A stretch of DNA of 42,065 bases from Alcaligenaceae bacterium (GTDB lineage Bacteria > Pseudomonadota > Gammaproteobacteria > Burkholderiales > Burkholderiaceae_B): NCBI GenBank assembly GCA_947378965.1, contig CANCMG010000031.1, positions 1 through 42,065 of the forward strand, in the 5' to 3' direction. A program made the translations under genes and the position numbers. The notes beneath the pieces were generated by a model. The model was not told where the DNA came from. It did not search any database and was given only the letters and a program-made list of their open reading frames with translations. Below, one piece after another: positions 35,974 to 42,065 of this stretch (positions are counted from its first letter, which is position 1; each line of letters starts with the position of its first letter).

Positions 35974-37359
35974 TTAACACGGCATCGGCGCTTTGCCGCG
36001 CGCGTACCAAAACCAGGTGACCGCGACGCAGCTGAAATAAAACAGCACAAAGCAGAACAAGGCTGCGTGTGGGGTACCCGTCAAATCGATTGAGGTGCCA
36101 AAGCTTTTGGGGATAAAGAAGCCGCCATACGCACCAATTGCGCCTGAAAATCCCAAGACCGCTGCAGCCTCTTTGCTGCCATCAATCATTGCTTGCTTTT
36201 GCGACGCAAGATCTGAGTTTGCGCACTGTTGTCGATCGTTTAAAAAAATCACCGGAATCATGCGAAAGGTTGAACCGTTGCCGATTCCGGTGAGCGCAAA
36301 CAAAATAATGAACAGAGTCAAAAAACCAGTGAAGTTGCCGGCGCTGCCTTGGCTAGGTAAAAAATACATCACCCCGAGCACGGCGAGCATCATCCCGATG
36401 AAGGTCCAGAGGGTGACGCGAGCCCCGCCCACTTTGTCAGATACCCAACCGCCTACCGGTCGTACTATGGCGCCCACGAGGGGCCCAAGAAACGCATACT
36501 TTGTTGGATTGACGTTGGGAAATTGCGACTGTGTCAACAAGGCTAGGCCCGCCGAAAACCCAATGAACGAGCCAAACGTACCCAGATACAGCCAGCACAT
36601 CAACCAATTGTGTTTGCGCTTGAAGATCACAGCCTGATCCACAAACGAAGCTTTGGCATCTGCGATGTCGTTCATGCCAAACCACGCAGCGACTGAAGCG
36701 AGTGCAATAAAAGGCACCCAGATAAAGCCGGCGTTTTGTAACCAAAGCGTTTGCGCAACGCCGTTGGCCGTATAGTCGTGACCCGCACCACCAAAAGCAC
36801 CGAAGGCTCCAATAGAGATGATCAAAGGTGTTACGAACTGCACGACCGAGACCCCTAAGTTGCCAATACCTGCATTCAAGCCCGTCGCAAGCCCTTTTTG
36901 AGACTTCGGAAAAAAGAAACTAATGTTGGCCATCGAAGAGCTAAAGTTGCCACCGCCTAGTCCGCACAGTAAGGCCAGCACTAAAAGCGTTGGATAGCTG
37001 GTACTCGTATCGCGCAGCGCAAACCCCATGCCTAGCGCCGGGATTAACAGGCTTGCCGTGGATAGGGCAGTCCAACGGCGTCCACCAAAGATTGGGATGA
37101 GAAAGGAATAAAAAATGCGCAGCGTCGCACCGGATAAGGCGGGTAAGGCAGTCAGCCAAAACATTTGATTTTTACTGAAGTGAAAACCGGCCTTATTCAG
37201 ATTCACCACCACCACTGACCACAGCATCCAAACACTGAAGGCCAGCATGAGTGCTGGAATTGAGAGCCAGAGATTGCGCTGGGCAATGCGGTGTCCTTCT
37301 GCTTTCCAGAACTCGGGTTGTTCGGGTTCCCAGCGGGTAAGAATGTAGCGTGAAGACAT
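35974..37359 (-). CDS. narK2: Nitrate/nitrite transporter, NarK2 type (probable antiporter)
   Basis: A 461-residue major facilitator protein with about 12 spans. The nitrate signatures are GIGNLGVSVVQF and SSMANISFFFPKSQKGLATG. An Arg in GATLRIFYSF and another in GAIVRPVGGW match the two substrate Arg of E. coli NarK (R89 and R305 positions). By order and similarity it corresponds to the second of the paired transporters, usually the nitrate/nitrite exchanger. It lies 26 bases after narK1. Confidence 0.92.
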   Translation of the reverse strand: MSSRYILTRWEPEQPEFWKAEGHRIAQRNLWLSIPALMLAFSVWMLWSVVVVNLNKAGFHFSKNQMFWLTALPALSGATLRIFYSFLIPIFGGRRWTALSTASLLIPALGMGFALRDTSTSYPTLLVLALLCGLGGGNFSSSMANISFFFPKSQKGLATGLNAGIGNLGVSVVQFVTPLIISIGAFGAFGGAGHDYTANGVAQTLWLQNAGFIWVPFIALASVAAWFGMNDIADAKASFVDQAVIFKRKHNWLMCWLYLGTFGSFIGFSAGLALLTQSQFPNVNPTKYAFLGPLVGAIVRPVGGWVSDKVGGARVTLWTFIGMMLAVLGVMYFLPSQGSAGNFTGFLTLFIILFALTGIGNGSTFRMIPVIFLNDRQQCANSDLASQKQAMIDGSKEAAAVLGFSGAIGAYGGFFIPKSFGTSIDLTGTPHAALFCFVLFYFSCVAVTWFWYARGKAPMPC

Positions 37360-37385
37360 GGTGAACTCCGAGCAAGAGTGTGAAG

Positions 37386-38672
37386 TTATGAGTGAAGTAA
37401 CAGTGCAGGGGCTGAGCGTGTTTTGGGTGGCGCGAGGTCAGTTGGGCCAACGCTTTCCTTCCTGAAACTAAAGTGCATCCAGACCAGCGAGACGCAAACG
37501 GTGCCATAGAGCAGCATGAAACTCGACGAACGCACTCCGGTCAGATCCACCATGGCCCCAAACATAATGGGCAGCACAAAGCCACCGAGTCCTCCAGCCA
37601 AACCGACTACCCCAGAGACAGCTCCGATATTGTCTGGGAACTCATCTGAAATAAATTTAAAGACTGAGGCTTTGCCAATGGCCATGGCGATACCCACAAT
37701 AAAGAGCAACGTTGTGAAGATGGTCGGGGTCAGGCCAATAAAGAAGTCGCGCGGTCCGTTCACCGTCATCACCGTGAAATTGGTTTGCGGATAGCTGAGC
37801 AAAAAGAAGGCCACCCAACACACCCACATGACCCACCACGTGGTGTGATAAGCGCCATAGCGGTCTGAGACCCAACCGCCGAGCGCACGCAGTACGCCGC
37901 CCGGCAGTGAAAACACTGCCGCGAGCAGTGCCGCCTTTTGCATATCAAAACCATATTCACCGACGTAATACTTTGTCATCCATAACGCTAGAGCCACATA
38001 ACCGCCAAACACCACTGAGTAGTACTGGCAATAGCGCCAGACCCTAGGGTTTTTTAGCATCACGAGTTGCTGCGAAAACGTGGCGCCTGAAGAGATGTTG
38101 TGAGCGGGATTCGTGCTTGAGAATATCCAGAACAGCACCGCAGTGATTAGCATCGCAATTGAATACACCTGCGGGACAATCGTCCAGGAACCGGCTGCCG
38201 AGGCGATGAGTGCTGGTGCTACAAATTTGGTGAGTGCAGAACCTGAGTTACCAGCGCCAAAGATCCCCATTGCTAGGCCTTGACGGCTTTTAGGAAACCA
38301 GCGGGCGACATAAGGCGTGCCCACTGAAAACGATCCGCCGGCCAAACCGACAAAGCAACCAATCGCTAAAAAGTGCCAGTACTCGGTGGCGTAGGACATC
38401 AGCCAGATCGGCGCCACCGTGCTTAACATCAGCAAAAAAAATACGATGCGCCCGCCAAAGCGATCGGTCCAGATTCCGAGTGGGACCCTTATCAACGATC
38501 CTGTTAGCACCGGCATGGCGGCGAGTAGACCAAACTCAGTCTCGTTCAGACCAAGTTGCTTTTTGATTGGGATGCCGATGACTGCGAACATCATCCAGAC
38601 CGCAAAGCAGATCGTAAAGGCCAAGGTGCTAGAGGTGAGTACTGTTGTAGCGGTGCGAGTTTGAGAGCTCAT
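37386..38672 (-). CDS. narK1: Nitrate transporter, NarK1 type (probable nitrate/proton symporter)
   Basis: A 428-residue major facilitator protein. GAGNSGSALTKF and the Arg in GSLIRVPLGIW and GGVLRALGGW are the nitrate-binding marks. It lacks the extended N-terminus of NarK2. The ATG at 38672 gives MSSQTRTATT; a TTG ten codons upstream is less likely. It is the first gene of narK1-narK2-narGHJI, as in Pseudomonas, and is divergent from narXL across a structured gap. Confidence 0.92.
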   Translation of the reverse strand: MSSQTRTATTVLTSSTLAFTICFAVWMMFAVIGIPIKKQLGLNETEFGLLAAMPVLTGSLIRVPLGIWTDRFGGRIVFFLLMLSTVAPIWLMSYATEYWHFLAIGCFVGLAGGSFSVGTPYVARWFPKSRQGLAMGIFGAGNSGSALTKFVAPALIASAAGSWTIVPQVYSIAMLITAVLFWIFSSTNPAHNISSGATFSQQLVMLKNPRVWRYCQYYSVVFGGYVALALWMTKYYVGEYGFDMQKAALLAAVFSLPGGVLRALGGWVSDRYGAYHTTWWVMWVCWVAFFLLSYPQTNFTVMTVNGPRDFFIGLTPTIFTTLLFIVGIAMAIGKASVFKFISDEFPDNIGAVSGVVGLAGGLGGFVLPIMFGAMVDLTGVRSSSFMLLYGTVCVSLVWMHFSFRKESVGPTDLAPPKTRSAPALLLHS

Positions 38673-38740
38673 CGTGTGTCTTGAATGTTGTGAAAGCGAC
38701 AAGACAAAGACTAGAAGTTGGCGAGGTGCGCGCCTATTAG

Positions 38741-38819
38741 CCGCTGGTGGGAGAGCGGTCAGGCATCAGAGAGGGGTCATCTAGTTCTTTCGGACTAGAT
38801 AGGGGTGGATTCCTATCTA
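38741..38819. promoter_or_regulatory. Three inverted repeats with 8-nt gaps upstream of narK1
   Basis: CCGCT/AGCGG (38741-38758), ATCTAGT/ACTAGAT (38779-38800) and TAGATAGG/CCTATCTA (38796-38819) each have exactly 8 bases between arms. The last two share bases 38796-38800, so only one can form at a time. AGGGGTC at 38772 and AGGGGTG at 38801 each differ by one base from the reverse complement of the NarL heptamer TACYYMT. They may be binding sites or a leader switch; inferred. Confidence 0.5.
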
Positions 38820-38864
38820 TTAGGCTAAGCATCGGTGATAATGAGTCAATGGGGTGTCTGCGCT

Positions 38865-39000
38865 GCAGGCGTCATCCAAAATGGGTAAAGGCTTTGTTTG
38901 CAGGGTAAAGGTCATCAAGCAATGGATCAAAGCCGTGTCCGCAGGGCATATGTCATCAAGCAATGGATCACGGACTTGTTTGTAGGGTATGCCTAAGCAG
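38865..39000. repeat. Tandem array of about 41-bp units upstream of narX
   Basis: Two clear units (38900-38940 and 38941-38981) start GCAGGG and share the 19-base core GTCATCAAGCAATGGATCA. A shorter degenerate unit (38865-38899) precedes them, and a partial one starting GTAGGG follows. The 41-base period is close to four DNA turns. The degenerate unit contains ATGGGTA, the exact reverse complement of a NarL-type TACCCAT heptamer. The array fills most of the narX leader. No other feature is seen in the rest of the 38673-39021 gap. Confidence 0.8.
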
Positions 39001-39008
39001 GCTTCTTC

Positions 39009-39016
39009 AAGGAGGT
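39009..39016 (+). promoter_or_regulatory. Perfect Shine-Dalgarno sequence that sets a TTG start for narX
   Basis: AAGGAGGT lies 5 bases before the TTG at 39022. An in-frame ATG at 38989 has only a poor TAGGGT before it, so the TTG is the better start. Confidence 0.7.
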
Positions 39017-39021
39017 ATCGT

Positions 39022-40959
39022 TTGGCACTGACTTGGCCTCCCTCGCTTGGACGCAATCACAAACTCGGCGTGCGCCTCGTGTCAGTCTCGCTTGCTGGCT
39101 TGGTGTTTGGGTTGGCGATGGTGCTGGGCACCTTATGGCTATCGTGGGCGCTTGAAGGCGCTGCGGCTGCAATCAACGACACCGGCAGTTTGCGAGTGCA
39201 GTCGGTGCGACTCGGTCTGACCCTCAGTCAGTTACGCGCTCAGGCTGCACCAGACCTTGAGGTGCTGCGCCGTCAGCAAAACGCACTCGCTCAGACCCTT
39301 GCGAGCTTGCGCGAAGGTGATCCACAACGACCGTTACGTATGCCCGATAGTCAAGCTGTTCAAGAGCAGTTCGCGCGTGTGACAATGCTCTGGAACACAA
39401 CGTTATTGCCCGCCTTAGTGACGGTGGCGCAAGACCAAACATCGCGCGCGCAGGCTGTCTCGTTATATCTGCAAGAGCTGCCTCAGTTTGTCGAGCAAAC
39501 CGATCAGTTGGTGTCGCGTATTGAAAGCGAAAATAGTCGCACCACCACATACTTGCGCGGTTCACAGCTTGCGTTGATCGTGTTGATGTTGGTGGGTAAC
39601 GTGGCAATTATTTATCTGTTGTACGGCTGGGTGATTCGCCCGGTACAGGCTTTGCAGTCAGGTATCGCGCAGATGACTGCTAGAAACTTCTCGGTGCAAG
39701 TCCCGGTCGAGGGACGTGACGAATTTGGCGAGCTTGCCTCGGGCTTTAACGATATGGCCGCTCAACTCAAAGCGCTATATGCAGATCTTGAAGACCGCGT
39801 CTCGCAAAAAACTTTACAGCTTGCGCAACAAAATCGTGCGCTAAGCACCTTGTATGACTTCTCGTCGTATTTGAGTCAGCCTGGTGAGCTTGAGCAGCGT
39901 TGTACCGGATTTTTAAAAAAATTAGTTGAGTATTTTGGTGCCGATGGCGGCACAGTGCGTATTTTGGACCCGCGACAAAACAACCTGCACCTGACGGTAC
40001 ATCAAGGTGTTTCGCCTAACTTTGTTCAAGAAGAGCAGTGTGTGCACACGGGTGATTGCCTGTGTGGTGAAGCGGCAGCATTTGGAGAAACCCGACTACA
40101 TGATTTTCGGAAATTACCGGCCGAGCAACGTTATTTGTGTCGCGAAGAAGGGTTTAATTCAATTGCGATTGCACAAATCACGAACGGTGCGGCGACCTTG
40201 GGCAGTTACACCTTGCATTTTGCTGAACCACGCGAGTTTTCTGGCGATGATCGGCGCTTATTTGACTCGGTGGGTCAGCACCTTGGTGTGGCGATCGAAA
40301 ATCAACGGCTGCTGGCGCGTACCCGTGAGCTTGCAGTGGCACAAGAGCGTAACCTGGTGGCGCAAGGCTTGCATGATTCGATTGCACAAGGGCTGAACTT
40401 TTTAAAGTTACAGGTTCAAATGCTTGAAGACTCATTGAAGCGTAAGGATGCAACAGAAGTGACTGAAAGTATGCAGATGATCAAAACGGGGCTGCGTGAA
40501 AGCTACGATGACGTCCGTGAGTTGTTGCTCAATTTTAGAGTCAAGCTTGAGGCCGGCGATTTGAAGCAGGCCTTACAGCACGCGGCCGAACGCTTTACTC
40601 GACAAACGATGATTCCAGTTTCAATCCAAGCGGTTGGGCAGGGCGCGCCTTTGCCGGTCGAGCAGCAATTGCAACTACTCTTTATCGTGCAAGAGGCCTT
40701 GTCAAACATTCGCAAGCATGCAAAGGCTAAAGCAGTGAAGATTGTTGTGACGAATGCGCAAGATTTTGAGTTGTGCGTGCAAGATGATGGCTGCGGGTTT
40801 GACTTGTCAGCGTCAAGCGTTGAGCCCGAGCAACACGTGGGTTTAACCATCATGAAAGAGCGTGCAGCCAGGCTAGGGGCTGATTTGGCTGTTACGAGTG
40901 ATGCGACTGGCACACGCGTGTCGTTGCGACTGTCCCACCACGAGCGTGTGGCGGCTTGA
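39022..40959 (+). CDS. narX: Nitrate/nitrite sensor histidine kinase NarX
   Basis: A 645-residue membrane kinase. After the first span, GAAAAINDTGSLRVQSVRL (residues 46-64) matches the periplasmic P-box that binds nitrate in E. coli NarX. A second span (LALIVLMLVGNVAIIYLLYG), a HAMP domain, a GAF-like domain with a Cys cluster (QCVHTGDCLCGEAA, then RYLCREEG) and a HisKA_3 kinase follow. The phosphorylated His is His451 in QGLHDSIAQGLN; NIRKHAKA and DDGCGFD are the ATP-binding boxes. The start is TTG. narL follows 2 bases later. Confidence 0.94.
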   Translation: MALTWPPSLGRNHKLGVRLVSVSLAGLVFGLAMVLGTLWLSWALEGAAAAINDTGSLRVQSVRLGLTLSQLRAQAAPDLEVLRRQQNALAQTLASLREGDPQRPLRMPDSQAVQEQFARVTMLWNTTLLPALVTVAQDQTSRAQAVSLYLQELPQFVEQTDQLVSRIESENSRTTTYLRGSQLALIVLMLVGNVAIIYLLYGWVIRPVQALQSGIAQMTARNFSVQVPVEGRDEFGELASGFNDMAAQLKALYADLEDRVSQKTLQLAQQNRALSTLYDFSSYLSQPGELEQRCTGFLKKLVEYFGADGGTVRILDPRQNNLHLTVHQGVSPNFVQEEQCVHTGDCLCGEAAAFGETRLHDFRKLPAEQRYLCREEGFNSIAIAQITNGAATLGSYTLHFAEPREFSGDDRRLFDSVGQHLGVAIENQRLLARTRELAVAQERNLVAQGLHDSIAQGLNFLKLQVQMLEDSLKRKDATEVTESMQMIKTGLRESYDDVRELLLNFRVKLEAGDLKQALQHAAERFTRQTMIPVSIQAVGQGAPLPVEQQLQLLFIVQEALSNIRKHAKAKAVKIVVTNAQDFELCVQDDGCGFDLSASSVEPEQHVGLTIMKERAARLGADLAVTSDATGTRVSLRLSHHERVAA

Positions 40960-40961
40960 CG

Positions 40962-41621
40962 ATGACCACACCCATTCGTATTTTGCTTGTGGATGATCAC
41001 ACGTTATTTCGTAGCGGCATTCGTCTGCTGTTGCAGCGTAACCCTGAGTTCGAAGTGATTGGTGAGGCCGCAGATGGACTCGAGGGGGTTAAGCGCGCCA
41101 AAGAACTCAAGCCTGATATTGTCTTGCTCGATTTGCATATGCCAGGGCTGTCTGGTTTAGATGCGATTGGCTTGATTGTGCAAGACAGCCCTGCGTGTCA
41201 GGTCGTGTTGCTGACGGTGTCTGAAGATGCAGAAGATCTGGCCATGGCACTTAAAAAGGGTGCTGCGGGCTATTTGCTCAAAAATATTGATGCGGATTAT
41301 TTGCTTGAATCGTTACGCAGGGTGATGCGGGCGGATGCTGTGATTTCGCCAGACATGACAGCAAAGCTGGTCGCGAGCTTTCGTAAGCCTGCATCGCCCG
41401 CCACCAATGAACTTAAAAAGCTGACGCCCCGTGAAGGTGAAATGCTGGCCCAACTGGCGCTTGGGCTATCCAATAAAGAAATCGCCCGAAAACTCGATGT
41501 GGCCGAAAGCACAGTCAAAATTCATCTGCAAAGCATCTTGAAAAAGCTTGGAGTGAATAACCGCGTACAAGCGGCGATTTACGCGGTTGAACACGGGTTG
41601 TCAGACGCCGGCTCGTCGTGA
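40962..41621 (+). CDS. narL: Nitrate/nitrite response regulator NarL
   Basis: A 219-residue response regulator. The receiver has DDHTLFRSGIRLLL, the phosphorylated Asp57 in DIVLLDLHMPGLSG and the Lys in GYLLKNID. The C-terminal LuxR-type HTH is LTPREGEMLAQLALGLSNKE with VAESTVKIHLQSILKKLGV. The ATG at 40962 comes 2 bases after the narX stop. It should be phosphorylated by NarX and bind heptamer sites near narK1. Confidence 0.95.
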   Translation: MTTPIRILLVDDHTLFRSGIRLLLQRNPEFEVIGEAADGLEGVKRAKELKPDIVLLDLHMPGLSGLDAIGLIVQDSPACQVVLLTVSEDAEDLAMALKKGAAGYLLKNIDADYLLESLRRVMRADAVISPDMTAKLVASFRKPASPATNELKKLTPREGEMLAQLALGLSNKEIARKLDVAESTVKIHLQSILKKLGVNNRVQAAIYAVEHGLSDAGSS

Positions 41622-41712
41622 ACGAGCACAACACTATTTTAGGGTGCGTGAGCTGAGGCCTGACGTCGCTTCGCCACTTCAAGGCACTCAAGGAAATGAA
41701 CGATTCAACAAT

Positions 41713-42065
41713 TCAATGACTAGCGTGATTCAATTGTAATAAGCCCTGCTCGTTTAAGATCTCGACATGCGAGCCTTGAACTGAAATTAAGTGTTCTCGC
41801 GATAAGCGTTGTAGCGCGCGCGATAAACTTTCAGCTTGTAAACCCAAGCGTGAAGCGATTAGGCATTTACTGAATTTGAGTTGAGTTTGCGTACCTTGCC
41901 TAGGTTGCTTTAGCAGGTATTCGGCAACGCGTTCGCTGGCGCTATGTGTGCTCACCGTCTCGATGTCGTGTAGTAGGGTTTCAAAGCGAAGCGACACGCT
42001 TTTCAGCATCTTTAAGGCAAAGTCGGCCTCGGCCGCAAGAATTGGTTCGATGTCGCGCTTATCCA
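41713..42065 (-). CDS. Crp/Fnr family transcriptional regulator, C-terminal part (cut by the window edge)
   Basis: The minus-strand frame is open to the last base of the window, so the N-terminal sensor part is missing. The visible 117 residues hold the end of the dimer helix (FALKMLKSVSLRFETLLHDI), SASERVAEYLLKQP and a winged HTH (FSKCLIASRLGLQAESLSRA, then LQRLSREHLISVQG). This is the Crp/Fnr DNA-binding domain, of the Dnr/NarR-like kind often found beside nitrate respiration genes. The sensing mode cannot be told. Confidence 0.85.
   Translation of the reverse strand, partial: DKRDIEPILAAEADFALKMLKSVSLRFETLLHDIETVSTHSASERVAEYLLKQPRQGTQTQLKFSKCLIASRLGLQAESLSRALQRLSREHLISVQGSHVEILNEQGLLQLNHASH

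Noticed and set aside
36095-36637. Plus-strand open frame of about 180 codons inside narK2
   Set aside because: Opposite-strand shadow of a membrane-protein gene with clear nitrate transporter motifs; the product has no recognisable domain.
38836-38851. Fnr box between narK1 and narX (GTGATAATGAGTCAAT)
   Set aside because: Half sites are 7 bases apart instead of 6 and the first half has a mismatch.
38865-39000. CRISPR array
   Set aside because: Units are directly adjacent without unique spacers, copies are few and degenerate, and no cas genes are present.
38820-39056. Minus-strand 78-codon frame across the 41-bp repeats, with repeated LLDDICPADTALIH-like segments
   Set aside because: The repeated peptide reflects the DNA repeats, and the frame overlaps the start of narX. 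No ribosome site is seen, so it is probably not a gene.

Overview
The window looks like chromosomal DNA of a betaproteobacterium of the Burkholderiales, probably Alcaligenaceae-like. The grounds are the rpsO-pnp pair, two Bug/TctC-type periplasmic receptors, a homodimeric AceE-type E1, a Gram-negative glutamate ABC transporter and a denitrifier-style narXL/narK1K2GHJI cluster. The genus is not determined. Gene density is high, and only two gaps reach about 300 bases (15451-15754 and 38673-39021).

Layout. 1-2450: end of rpsO, then pnp with strong terminators before and after it. 2555-4242: a small accessory patch with a DUF4258 protein and an HTH protein forming a toxin-antitoxin-like pair, converging on a PIN-domain gene that lies directly behind an E1 gene. 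4247-7522: an AceE-family 2-oxoacid dehydrogenase E1 with no E2/E3 partners, divergent from an Lrp/AsnC regulator. A perfect 10+10 bp inverted repeat lies between them, so this may be a 2-oxobutyrate-type (MdeB-like) catabolic unit. 7593-10985: a two-subunit ThDP decarboxylase resembling sulfopyruvate/phosphonopyruvate decarboxylase, followed by two Bug receptors with no membrane partner. 11136-16495: a GltIJKL glutamate/aspartate ABC transporter whose ATPase gene is separated from the permeases by an inverted gene for a TPR plus PRMT-like methyltransferase. 16678-18584: a small SAM methyltransferase and a TMEM43-like membrane protein. 18733-25472: a five-gene Dpp/Opp peptide transporter operon on the minus strand, divergent from a serine hydrolase of the class C beta-lactamase fold. 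25656-27552: a DUF3300 protein, a Rap1a/Tai-like small secreted protein and tRNA-Leu(UAA). 27575-28762: an AAA ATPase beside the tRNA.

28941-42065 is a complete respiratory nitrate reduction locus. narK1-narK2-narGHJI run on the minus strand. narX-narL run divergently on the plus strand, and a partial Crp/Fnr-family regulator sits at the right edge. NarX/NarL should sense nitrate or nitrite and control the cluster. NarK1/K2 move nitrate and nitrite, NarGHI reduces nitrate at the cytoplasmic face with quinol electrons, and NarJ inserts the cofactor. The narK1-narX intergenic region is unusually structured, with three inverted repeats that all have 8-nt gaps (two share an arm) and a tandem array of about 41 bp units. 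narX appears to start at TTG behind a perfect Shine-Dalgarno sequence.

The items most worth a second look are the bacterial TPR-PRMT protein inside the glt locus, the structured nar regulatory region, the lone E1/Lrp divergon with its inverted repeat, and the split decarboxylase with orphan Bug receptors. I did not find a clearly new multi-gene system. The TPR-PRMT gene is the strongest candidate for new biology.
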